From positions 85,321 through 149,320 of the forward strand of contig NZ_JACJVQ010000004.1 in NCBI RefSeq assembly GCF_014212135.1: a DNA stretch of 64,000 nucleotides. The letters run 5' to 3'. The position numbers were made by a program, and so were the translations under genes. Of this stretch, positions 43,384-51,788 are shown piece after piece (position 1 is the first letter of the stretch; each line of letters opens with the position of its first letter). The notes beneath the pieces were generated by a model that saw only the letters and a list, made by a program, of their open reading frames with translations, was not told the DNA's origin and made no database searches. The DNA is from Cohnella thailandensis. GTDB lineage: Bacteria; Bacillota; Bacilli; Paenibacillales; Paenibacillaceae.

Positions 43384-43727
43384 ACTTTTGGGAGAAAATT
43401 ACCGGCAGTGACATGACGAAGGAAATGAAGGCTTTCGAATCGCGAGTCCAAAAGCTGCCGGCCGATTATCAAGAAGCATGGAAAAAAGTGAATGCAAATA
43501 TTTGGCAGCACTCCGATTTCACCGGCCGCAACCTCATGCCCATTCTTGACGGCGTGCTTGGTCTCCTTGAAGAAGCGGCGGCGGACGGCCAGGGTATCCA
43601 AGAGGTACTGGGCGACGATATCCCAGGCTTCTGCTCGGCGCTGGCCGGCGAAGAAGGGGCAAAGTCTTACCGCGACAAGTGGCGCGAGCAGCTCAACAAG
43701 AATATCGCCAAAAAATTAGGCAAATAG
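43380..43727 (+). CDS. DUF1048 family protein, copy 1
   Basis: A 115-residue helical protein (MNFWEKITGSDMTKEMKAFESRVQKLPADYQEAWKKV) that I recognise as DUF1048. Function is unknown, but such genes commonly sit between PadR regulators and ABC exporters. The ATG lies in the PadR stop (ATGA) behind AAAGGAGGAG, so its translation is coupled to the regulator. The product is acidic, without membrane helices. Confidence 0.8.
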   Translation: MNFWEKITGSDMTKEMKAFESRVQKLPADYQEAWKKVNANIWQHSDFTGRNLMPILDGVLGLLEEAAADGQGIQEVLGDDIPGFCSALAGEEGAKSYRDKWREQLNKNIAKKLGK

Positions 43728-43738
43728 GAGGGAATCGA

Positions 43739-44089
43739 ATGAGCATAAGAGATATCATCGAAGGCAAAAAAGAGTGGCGAGCGCACGTGGCGCGCGTCAA
43801 AGCGCTCCCGCAGGATTATCAGATCGTTTATAAAGAGATTCAAAAATACCTCTTTAAGGTCGGCCCTGTCGAGCTAACCGAAGGGACGGGTTTGCTCTCG
43901 GGGATTGTCGATCTATTCGAAGAAGGAGCGGCCTCGGGGAAAGGCGTGCTCGAAGTGACGGGCCGAGACGTAGCGGCCTTCTGCGACGATCTCATCAAAG
44001 ATTCCAAAACTTACGCCGACCTCTATCAAGAATCCGTTAATCAAGCCGTTAGCAAGGCCATGAAAAAGGTTACGGATAAAAAAAGGTAA
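43739..44089 (+). CDS. DUF1048 family protein, copy 2
   Basis: A 116-residue helical paralogue of the preceding protein; matched patterns are ALPQDYQIVYKEIQKYLF against LPADYQEAWKKVNANIW and GLLSGIVDLFEEGAASGKGVLEVTGRDVAAFCDDL against GVLGLLEEAAADGQGIQEVLGDDIPGFCSAL. It starts 11 bp after copy 1 behind TAGGAGGGAATCGA. A heteromer of the two copies is plausible. Its function is not known. Confidence 0.8.
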   Translation: MSIRDIIEGKKEWRAHVARVKALPQDYQIVYKEIQKYLFKVGPVELTEGTGLLSGIVDLFEEGAASGKGVLEVTGRDVAAFCDDLIKDSKTYADLYQESVNQAVSKAMKKVTDKKR

Positions 44090-44106
44090 AGAGGGGGGAT
44101 ATCGAG

Positions 44107-44865
44107 ATGGAAAAAGCAATCGAAGTGAAAGGCGTGAGAAAGTCCTATAAACAAGTTCATGTTCTGAAGGGCGTGGATTTCGAGGTGGAGAAGGGCAGCA
44201 TTTTCGCCCTGCTCGGCTCCAACGGCGCGGGCAAGACGACGATGATCCGAATCCTTACCACGCTGCTCAAGCAAGACGACGGAATCGTTACCGTGGGCGG
44301 ATTCGATGTTGCGTCCAAGCCGGACCATGTGCGGCAATCGATCAGTTTGACCGGGCAATTCGCCGCCGTGGACGAGATACTGACCGGGCGGGAGAATCTT
44401 ATCCTGATCGCCAAGCTGCGGCATCTTAAAAATCCGCGCCAGGTTGCGGACGATCTGCTTAAACGCTTCGGCTTGACAGATGCCGCGGATAGAAAGGCAT
44501 CTACTTATTCGGGCGGCATGCGCCGCAGGCTCGACATCGCCTTGAGCCTTGTGGGCCAACCGAAGATCGTGTTCCTCGACGAGCCGACGACCGGACTTGA
44601 CCCCGAGGCGCGCATCGAGGTATGGAAGACCGTCAAGGAGCTGTCGGGCGGCGGCACGACGATCTTTCTGACCACGCAGTATTTGGAGGAGGCGGAGCAG
44701 CTTGCCGACCGAATCGCCATTCTGCACGAAGGCAGAATAATCGCGAGCGGCACGCTCTCGGAGCTGAAGAAGCTGTTCCCGCAAGCGAAGGTGGAATATG
44801 TGGAGAAACAGCCGTCGTTGGAGGAGATCTTCCTCGCCATCGTCGGCAAGAAGGAGGCCATGTAA
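44107..44865 (+). CDS. ABC exporter ATP-binding protein (DrrA-like)
   Basis: A 252-residue ATPase: Walker A LGSNGAGKTT, signature YSGGMRRRLDIALSLVG, Walker B IVFLDEPTTGLDP, and switch region TTQYLEEAEQLADRI, where Gln replaces the usual switch His (TTQ), as is usual for the DrrA group. It would energise drug or lipid export with the next gene product. AGAGGGGGG precedes the ATG; 17 bp after DUF1048 copy 2. Confidence 0.93.
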   Translation: MEKAIEVKGVRKSYKQVHVLKGVDFEVEKGSIFALLGSNGAGKTTMIRILTTLLKQDDGIVTVGGFDVASKPDHVRQSISLTGQFAAVDEILTGRENLILIAKLRHLKNPRQVADDLLKRFGLTDAADRKASTYSGGMRRRLDIALSLVGQPKIVFLDEPTTGLDPEARIEVWKTVKELSGGGTTIFLTTQYLEEAEQLADRIAILHEGRIIASGTLSELKKLFPQAKVEYVEKQPSLEEIFLAIVGKKEAM

Positions 44866-45636
44866 ATGGAGACGGTAAAGAATCACTTTTTCAGCGACAT
44901 GAGCGTTATGCTTGGACGTTCCATGCGTCATATTTTCCGCAGCATGGACACCATCATCACGGTCTGTATCACTCCGATTGCGATGATGCTGCTGTTCGTC
45001 TACGTGTTCGGCGGCGCCATTCAAGCCGGCACGGATAACTACGTGAACTACCTGCTGCCCGGTATCCTGCTGATCGCTATTGCAAGCGGTATAGCCTATA
45101 CGTCATACCGCTTGTTTCTGGATAAGCAACGGGGCATCATCGAGCGGTTCCACACCATGCCGATTGCGCGTTCCGCCGTGCTGTGGGGACACGTGCTGAC
45201 CTCGGTGGTATCCAACGCCATTTCTCTTGTCGTTATTATTCTGGTAGCGCTCGTTATGGGCTTCCGCTCGTCTGCAGGGGTCCTGCCTTGGCTTGCCGTA
45301 GCCGGTATCCTCCTGTTGTTTACGCTGGCTTTGACATGGGTTGCGGCGATTGCCGGACTGACAGCCAAATCGGTGGAAGGCGCAAGCGCGTTCTCCTATC
45401 CGCTTATCTTCCTGCCCTTCATCAGCTCGGCGTTCGTGCCGACCGATTCGATGCCGAAGGTCGTTCGCGCCTTCGCCGAGAACCAGCCCGTGACCTCGAT
45501 CGTGGAAGCTATCCGCGCGCTGCTGTCCGGACAGCCGGTGGGCAACGAGATATGGATCGCGCTTGCGTGGTGCTTAGGGATATTGATCGTCGCCTATCTG
45601 TTTGCGGTGCGCGCATTCAAACGGCAAGCGGCGTAA
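44866..45636 (+). CDS. ABC exporter permease (DrrB-like, ABC-2 family)
   Basis: A 256-residue membrane protein with six predicted helices (SMDTIITVCITPIAMMLLFVYVFGGAI, NYLLPGILLIAIASGIAYTS, and ending IWIALAWCLGILIVAYLFAVRAFKRQ). It carries the ABC-2 loop DKQRGIIERFHTMPIARSAVLWG. The ATG directly abuts the ATPase stop. With the ATPase it forms a DrrAB-type exporter under PadR control. Confidence 0.93.
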   Translation: METVKNHFFSDMSVMLGRSMRHIFRSMDTIITVCITPIAMMLLFVYVFGGAIQAGTDNYVNYLLPGILLIAIASGIAYTSYRLFLDKQRGIIERFHTMPIARSAVLWGHVLTSVVSNAISLVVIILVALVMGFRSSAGVLPWLAVAGILLLFTLALTWVAAIAGLTAKSVEGASAFSYPLIFLPFISSAFVPTDSMPKVVRAFAENQPVTSIVEAIRALLSGQPVGNEIWIALAWCLGILIVAYLFAVRAFKRQAA

Positions 45637-45652
45637 AAATGGAGGGAAGGGC

Positions 45653-46726
45653 ATGACTATTTCGCTTAAAACCGAAGCGTGTCGGCTATTCGGCATCGAA
45701 TATCCGATCTTCCTTGCTGGAATGGCGGGAGGGCCGGGGACAGCCGCCTTAACGGCGGCGGTCTCGAATGCCGGCGGTTTAGGGACTCTGGGAGCTGCCT
45801 ATATGGAGCCTAATGGAATACGGGACGCCATTCGGACCATTCGCGAGACTACGGAGAAGCCGTTCGGCGTCAACCTGTTCAGCCTATCGGTATCCGACGA
45901 TAATCGGAGAACGGCAGAAGTCCAGCATGAACTAAACCGAATACGGTCGAGTCTCGGGTTAAAGCCAATCGCCGACCAAGAGGCGCGTTCGCCGGATTAT
46001 TTCGAAGAGCAGTTCTCCGTGTTGTTGGAGGAACGCGTTCCCGTCATCAGCACGGCGTTCGGCGTGCTTCCCGAGCCCTTCATGAAACAAGCCAAACAAG
46101 CGAATATTAAGGTCGTTACTATGGTAACGACAGTCGACGAAGCGATCTTGGCGGAGCGGGCCGGCTCCGATGCGGTCGTGGCCCAAGGCAGCGAAGCGGG
46201 AGGTCATCGCGGGACGTTCGACCTTGCTAACCGTCCGTTAGGAGCCAATATCGGCACCATGGCGCTTGTCCCGCAAATTGCCGATCGAGTAAGAATACCG
46301 GTCGTAGCGGCAGGAGGCATAATGGATGGCCGCGGCCTCGTCGCTTCGCTGGCGCTCGGAGCGCAGGGCATACAGCTTGGAACGCGATTCCTGACGGCTC
46401 TCGAATCGGGAGCTCATCCGGCCTACCAGCGCAGATTGCTAACGAGTACGGAAGAAAGCACGGTTCTGACTACCGCCTTTTCCGGCCGACCGGCAAGAGG
46501 GGTTGCCAACAAGTTCACCGAGATTTGGTCGACGAACGGAATCCCGCCGCTTCCCTTCCCTACTCAGAATACCGTTACGCGAGATATTCGCAATGAATCC
46601 GCTAAGCAGAACAACCCGGAATATATGTCGCTTTGGGCGGGGCAGGGACTGCGAATGCTCGCATCCGGCCAGACCGCAGCCGAGATCGTTAAGGAAATTA
46701 TTCTTCAGGCCGAGGCAATTCTTTAA
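45653..46726 (+). CDS. Nitronate monooxygenase / NPD family FMN enzyme
   Basis: A 357-residue TIM-barrel FMN protein of the NPD/2-nitropropane dioxygenase group: YPIFLAGMAGGPGTAALTAAVSNAGGLGTLGAAYM at the N-terminus, the GSEAGGHRG motif with catalytic His, and VVAAGGIMDGRGLVASLALGAQGIQLGTRFL for phosphate binding. It would oxidise nitronates or propionate 3-nitronate; FabK-type enoyl reductase is the main alternative, less likely given the HRG motif. It follows the permease by 16 bp behind ATGGAGGGAAGGG and may be in the same transcript. Confidence 0.88.
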   Translation: MTISLKTEACRLFGIEYPIFLAGMAGGPGTAALTAAVSNAGGLGTLGAAYMEPNGIRDAIRTIRETTEKPFGVNLFSLSVSDDNRRTAEVQHELNRIRSSLGLKPIADQEARSPDYFEEQFSVLLEERVPVISTAFGVLPEPFMKQAKQANIKVVTMVTTVDEAILAERAGSDAVVAQGSEAGGHRGTFDLANRPLGANIGTMALVPQIADRVRIPVVAAGGIMDGRGLVASLALGAQGIQLGTRFLTALESGAHPAYQRRLLTSTEESTVLTTAFSGRPARGVANKFTEIWSTNGIPPLPFPTQNTVTRDIRNESAKQNNPEYMSLWAGQGLRMLASGQTAAEIVKEIILQAEAIL

Positions 46727-46742
46727 TGGAGATTCAAAGCAA

Positions 46743-46785
46743 CAGGGAGCAGATCCCGCCGAGCTGTTCCCTGCTATCGTTTTTG
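46743..46785 (+). terminator. Terminator after the nitronate monooxygenase gene
   Basis: CAGGGAGCAG pairs with CTGTTCCCTG (one G-U) and five Ts follow after a short gap. The 309-bp gap to the next gene holds this, a second terminator and about 100 bp with no convincing gene. Confidence 0.6.
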
Positions 46786-46880
46786 GCGCCATGATCGCTG
46801 TCCTTGCCTTACTGCTCAATGCACTGTTTAATAGCCTTAAATTGCTGAGAATGAACGCCTTTATATTCAATTTCTCATTA

Positions 46881-46917
46881 AAAAAGAATTCGCCTTTAAA
46901 TAAGGCGAGTTCTTTTT
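46881..46917 (+). terminator. Strong rho-independent terminator
   Basis: AAAAAGAATTCGCCTT pairs with AAGGCGAGTTCTTTTT across a short AT loop, with T-runs on both strands, so it can work in either direction. It stands without a clear gene directly before it, possibly left from a deleted gene. Confidence 0.8.
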
Positions 46918-47035
46918 ATTTCTCGATTTTTCCGGATCCGAATCTTCAGGATTTCTTCAGAAAGATCCTAAGCAGGAACTAAGTTGTTTTATCTAAACTG
47001 ATCTTGTTTCTAACAGTTCAATGAGGTGGGATAAA

Positions 47036-47623
47036 ATGTTTAAGAATCATTCTCTTCTTTTCTTTAAGAAGTTTATTCATAATCCTAAATATGTCGGAAG
47101 CGTCGTTCCAAGTTCGCGGTTTTTAGCCAATCGTATGGTTGAGGCGGCCGAGTGGGAGCAAGCTGGAAATATCGTTGAAATAGGGTCAGGCACCGGCGCG
47201 ATTACGCGTGTAATCGCGGAACGCGCAAGGCCTGAAAGCAAGGTGATTCTCTTCGAGAAAGAGGAGGAGATGGGGGAACGGCTTCAACAGGATTTTCCCC
47301 AGTTCATTAGGGAAAGCAACGCATTGAGGTTAGTTGCCCAACTGAAGAAGCACAATGTACAAGAAGTCGATTACATCTTTAGCGGACTGCCCTTTTACAA
47401 CTTTTCCCCTATCATGCGGCTCCAACTGGTTCAGCAGTGCCAAGAGGCGCTTAAGCCGGGAGGCAAATTGATCGCTTTTCAATACTCTTTGCAAATGAGA
47501 AAACTGTTCGCGGAGCATTTCGAGATTGAAAGGATCTCGGCAGTCCCCTTGAATATCCCCCCTGCGTTTGTTTATGTTTGTAGGAAGGCGAACCATAAAT
47601 TTCATCATTCTAGGAGAGAGTAA
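47036..47623 (+). CDS. SAM-dependent methyltransferase, PmtA/KsgA-like (phospholipid N-methyltransferase type)
   Basis: A 195-residue methyltransferase. The N-terminus FFKKFIHNPKYVGSVVPSSRFLANRMV is typical of bacterial phospholipid N-methyltransferases, followed by the SAM motif NIVEIGSGTGAITRVIAER and the active-site-like SGLPFYNFSP. It could methylate phosphatidylethanolamine at the membrane; rRNA dimethylase relatives are the alternative. The ATG at 47036 follows GAGGTGGG; an ATG at 47021 is less well placed. The response regulator starts one base after its stop. Confidence 0.82.
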   Translation: MFKNHSLLFFKKFIHNPKYVGSVVPSSRFLANRMVEAAEWEQAGNIVEIGSGTGAITRVIAERARPESKVILFEKEEEMGERLQQDFPQFIRESNALRLVAQLKKHNVQEVDYIFSGLPFYNFSPIMRLQLVQQCQEALKPGGKLIAFQYSLQMRKLFAEHFEIERISAVPLNIPPAFVYVCRKANHKFHHSRRE

Positions 47624-47624
47624 A

Positions 47625-48311
47625 ATGAGCGTCATTCTAGTCGTAGATGACGATACGGAAATCAGGGACGTTATCCACGTTTACTTGCGCAATGAAGGTC
47701 ACTCGGTCCTTGAAGCCTCCGACGGAGTGGACGCGCTCGATGTTCTTAAGCAGCGGGAAGTAGATCTCATCATATTGGATGTCATGATGCCGCGAATGGA
47801 TGGCATAAAAGCATGCATGCGCATCCGAGAAAGATCTTCCGTCCCCATTATCATGCTCTCCGCCAAGGAAGGAGATATGGATAAGATCATGGGGCTAACG
47901 ACAGGCGCGGACGATTATGTCACGAAACCATTCAACCCGATGGAGCTAATTGCCCGCGTAAAGGCGCAGCTAAGGCGACAGAGAATGCTCGCCGCGAAAG
48001 ACGCCGCACACGACCAGATCGCCATTAGAGAGCTCGTTATCGACATGGCAAAGCACTTTGTATCGATCCGGGGCCAACCGGTCATGCTGACGCCCTTAGA
48101 GTTTGCAATCCTGCGTTTGCTTGCGGCTAGCCCAGGACATGTATTTAGCGCCGATGCGATCTACGAGTCCGTATGGAAAGAGCGAGTCGGTTATTCGGAC
48201 AATACGGTAATGGTTCATATCCGAAATCTGCGGGAGAAGCTTGAACTCAATCCGAGGAAGCCGGAATACATCAAGACGGTATGGGGTGTTGGTTATAAAA
48301 TGGATAACTAA
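47625..48311 (+). CDS. OmpR/PhoB family response regulator (VanR-like)
   Basis: A 228-residue regulator: receiver with ILVVDDDTEIRD, phospho-acceptor in LIILDVMMPRMDG and YVTKPFNPMEL, then an OmpR winged helix (LTPLEFAILRLLAASPGHVFSADAIYESVWKE, VMVHIRNLREKLE, VWGVGYKM). The ATG at 47625 follows CTAGGAGAGAG. It overlaps the kinase by 26 bp. The pairing with a membrane-type methyltransferase and the VanR-like sequence suggest cell-envelope stress response. Confidence 0.93.
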   Translation: MSVILVVDDDTEIRDVIHVYLRNEGHSVLEASDGVDALDVLKQREVDLIILDVMMPRMDGIKACMRIRERSSVPIIMLSAKEGDMDKIMGLTTGADDYVTKPFNPMELIARVKAQLRRQRMLAAKDAAHDQIAIRELVIDMAKHFVSIRGQPVMLTPLEFAILRLLAASPGHVFSADAIYESVWKERVGYSDNTVMVHIRNLREKLELNPRKPEYIKTVWGVGYKMDN

Positions 48312-49404
48312 GCATTTCGGAATTAGGCGGAGCGTACGGTACTCCTTTCTCGGGGCCATGGTCCTGACCATCGTGTTATCGTATTTTCTTAGCTTGTATG
48401 TCATCGGGTTCATCGGGCGGTTGATTGATTCGACCACAGCTCAAGGAAAGCTTGAGTACATTCCGTTCTTAGTCGTTGCATCGGTAGCCGTTTTTACCAT
48501 GATTTTTCTTCTTCTCTTCTATCTTCTTACTAAACGTATTATTAAGTATTTTTCGGTTCTTTCGGAAGGGCTCGACATTATCTCGAAAGGTAACTTCGAG
48601 TATAGGGTTCCCGTTGTTCGCGAAGACGAATTAGGCGCTTTGGCCCGAAATATGAACAAGATGGCCGAACACCTCGCCGCGCAGAAAATAAAGGAAAAAG
48701 AAGCGGAGGAATCTAAGATGAATCTCATTACAGGCGTTTCTCACGATCTTCGTACTCCGCTAACAAGCATGATCGGCTATTTGGATTTGCTTCGCCAAAG
48801 ATCCTATTTAGACGAGAACGAATACGATCGCTTCGTAAACAATGCCTTCAGCAAGGCCCAGCAGTTAAAAAAGCTGATCGACGATCTGTTTATCTACACT
48901 CGGCTAACTTCCGGGAACATGACTTTGGCGAAGCAACGAGCGGATATGCGCGAGCTATTGGAGCAGGTTTTGTTCGAGTTCGTGCCCATTGCCGAAGAAC
49001 ATCATGCCGTTGTTCAATCGCAGATCGGGATTCAAAAGGCAGCCGTCCATATCGACCCCGAGCAGGTAGCTCGAATTCTAGATAATCTGCTGATGAATGC
49101 GCTCAAATATTCAACAACCCCTAAATTCATCGATGTTCATCTAACCTCTAACCAAACATCCGTATATCTGACCATAACAAACGAGGGAGAACGGATCACC
49201 AAGGAGCAAGAAGCCAAACTCTTCGATCGATTTTACAAGACGGAGAACATGGAGCATCATTCCCATCTTCAAGCGGGTGCCGGCTTAGGACTTGCAATTG
49301 CAAGGCAACTTGCGGAACGCCAAGACGGTCGTCTGACGCTCGAATATGATAATGGCCATTATGCATTTACGTTAGAACTTCCCTTGCTTGAGTGCCGGGA
49401 ATAA
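48286..49404 (+). CDS. Sensor histidine kinase (VanS-like)
   Basis: A 372-residue kinase with two helices (about 15-38 and 59-80), almost no extracellular loop, a HAMP domain, the H-box LITGVSHDLRTPLTSMIGYLDLL, and N/G boxes (DNLLMNALKYS, GAGLGLAIARQLAE). The short loop implies sensing within the membrane. The start is probably GTG at 48286 inside the regulator gene; TTG at 48289 is possible. It ends two bases from a converging methyltransferase gene. Confidence 0.9.
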   Translation: MLVIKWITKHFGIRRSVRYSFLGAMVLTIVLSYFLSLYVIGFIGRLIDSTTAQGKLEYIPFLVVASVAVFTMIFLLLFYLLTKRIIKYFSVLSEGLDIISKGNFEYRVPVVREDELGALARNMNKMAEHLAAQKIKEKEAEESKMNLITGVSHDLRTPLTSMIGYLDLLRQRSYLDENEYDRFVNNAFSKAQQLKKLIDDLFIYTRLTSGNMTLAKQRADMRELLEQVLFEFVPIAEEHHAVVQSQIGIQKAAVHIDPEQVARILDNLLMNALKYSTTPKFIDVHLTSNQTSVYLTITNEGERITKEQEAKLFDRFYKTENMEHHSHLQAGAGLGLAIARQLAERQDGRLTLEYDNGHYAFTLELPLLECRE

Positions 49405-49406
49405 AC

Positions 49407-50147
49407 CTACAGCTTCCTTGCTTTGACTACGAAAGTGACTGGAAGCATCCTTGCTCTTTGAGCTAAATCGCTGTTATCGTCCCGCGATTGCATCAATTCA
49501 ACATCGGATTCCTCGATCATTTGCTCAATGACAAATCCCGCTTTAGCCAACGCGTTCACATAGGTCGACAGCTTACGGTCCGATAAGGTTAGCTCGCCTT
49601 CATCAAGAGGCACCGAGTACCAGGATTCATCGAAATAACTTTTGTTAAAAACAAGCCTGTTATTTTCTGCAACGACGCATTTGTGTATAGGGTGAGACCA
49701 ACTGAAGATAAATACGCCGTCTTTTTTAAGGTAAGCAGCGATCCGGCGGAAAGTACCCTCGAGGTCGGTGGTCCACCCTATGGCATAAATGGAATATACA
49801 AAGTCGAAATAATCCGCGGGGATGCCGCATTCTTCCTCCATGGGAGAACGGATTAATTTTGCCGACAGACCGCGAGCCTTCAAATGCTGCGCTGCCTTTT
49901 CGAGTTGTTTTTCCGATAGATCTACACCCCATAGCTCAGATGCTTGGCGTTCCCCGTGATATTGCAAGGATTGGCCGTTTCCGCAGCCTATCTCCAGCAG
50001 CTTCTTCCCCGAGACATCGCCAAAAAGCCGGTACTTTTCATCCGAGACGAACGCTCCGTAAAAAGGTAGAACGATTGCTCTCAGGAAGTCATTTCCTTGC
50101 GTATCCCAATAGAAGCTGTTTGTTCGATAAACAGAATTCTTGTCCAT
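49407..50147 (-). CDS. Class I SAM-dependent methyltransferase
   Basis: A 246-residue methyltransferase with motif I LLEIGCGNGQSLQYHG, acidic motif LWGVDLSEKQLEKA, and YFDFVYSIYAIGWTTDLEGTFRRIAAYLKKDGVFIFSW. The class acts on small molecules; the substrate is unknown. It converges with the kinase gene and is probably monocistronic. GGGGAGGGC precedes the ATG in the minus sense. Confidence 0.88.
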   Translation of the reverse strand: MDKNSVYRTNSFYWDTQGNDFLRAIVLPFYGAFVSDEKYRLFGDVSGKKLLEIGCGNGQSLQYHGERQASELWGVDLSEKQLEKAAQHLKARGLSAKLIRSPMEEECGIPADYFDFVYSIYAIGWTTDLEGTFRRIAAYLKKDGVFIFSWSHPIHKCVVAENNRLVFNKSYFDESWYSVPLDEGELTLSDRKLSTYVNALAKAGFVIEQMIEESDVELMQSRDDNSDLAQRARMLPVTFVVKARKL

Positions 50148-50235
50148 GCCGACGCCCTCCCCGAACCCACTGTTAGATAAAACACCCCCAAATATAATAA
50201 CATTAACCGCCTACAGTTTGCGGTTGGATCAAGGG

Positions 50236-51168
<933 letters not shown>

Positions 51169-51192
51169 TTACGGCCGATCTGCGTTAAAATA

Positions 51193-51223
51193 AGCCTATC
51201 GCCTTCGTGTTACACGAAGGCAA
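51193..51223 (-). promoter_or_regulatory. MerR-type promoter with 19-bp spacer for the aldo/keto reductase
   Basis: On the minus strand TTGCCT (51223-51218), exactly 19 bases, TAGGCT (51198-51193). The spacer contains most of a perfect palindrome at 51201-51221 (GCCTTCGTGT, T, ACACGAAGGC). An over-long spacer with a centred dyad is the hallmark of promoters untwisted by MerR activators. Confidence 0.8.
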
Positions 51224-51259
51224 GTGGTATTTTGAACTTTTTTTCAAGGAGGGTTACGC

Positions 51260-51727
51260 ATGCATACGGTTAAAGAGGCCGCCTTACTAACGGGACTCAC
51301 CGAGCACGCCGTGCGCTTTTACACGGACAAAGGCCTGGTGCCGAGCGTACAGCGCGATCAAAACAACATTCGGATGTTCGACGAGGAATCGATCAACTGG
51401 CTGCATGGCGTTAAATGCCTCAAGCAGTCGGGGATGCCGATTGAAGCCATTAAAACGTACGTCGATCTCTGTCTCGAAGGAGATTCGACCGTTCCGCAAC
51501 GCTACGCGCTCATGATGGAGCATAAAGAGGCGGCGCTCGTCCAGCTCGAAGAAGCCAAACGGCACATTGCCCATTTGGAACAAAAAACCGCCCTATATCA
51601 GGCCATTCTGGAGCACCGCTCTCCAGATACGACCAATCCCGGCAACTGGGATAACATTCAGCATATGCATGGCGACGTATTTTACTCGCCCTCCGTTCGG
51701 AAGGCGAATGCGATGGCGCGAAGCTGA
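51260..51727 (+). CDS. MerR family transcriptional regulator
   Basis: A 155-residue MerR regulator: HTVKEAALLTGLTEHAVRFYTDKGLVPSVQRDQNNIRMFDEESINWLHGVKCLKQSGMPIEAIKTYVDL is the DNA-binding half, then a coiled coil and a C-terminal tail without metal-binding Cys, so the inducer is organic, possibly a reactive carbonyl that the divergent reductase removes. AAGGAGGGTTACGC precedes the ATG. Confidence 0.93.
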   Translation: MHTVKEAALLTGLTEHAVRFYTDKGLVPSVQRDQNNIRMFDEESINWLHGVKCLKQSGMPIEAIKTYVDLCLEGDSTVPQRYALMMEHKEAALVQLEEAKRHIAHLEQKTALYQAILEHRSPDTTNPGNWDNIQHMHGDVFYSPSVRKANAMARS

Positions 51728-51736
51728 GAATCAAAC

Positions 51737-51780
51737 AGCGGCACCCAAGGACTTTCTGCTTGTCCAAGAGTGCCGCTATT
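51737..51780. terminator. Shared terminator between MerR and GH85 genes
   Basis: AGCGGCAC pairs with GTGCCGCT and an inner AGGAC/GTCC stem adds stability. A short T-rich tail is present on the plus strand. It serves the converging MerR and endoglycosidase genes. Confidence 0.7.
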
Positions 51781-51788
51781 TCTAAGAT

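Noticed and set aside
46775..46880. Short hydrophobic frame (MIAVLALLLNALFNSLKLLRM) resembling a P-type ATPase end
   Set aside because: Only about 30 residues match loosely, there is no adjacent ATPase sequence, and two terminators flank it.
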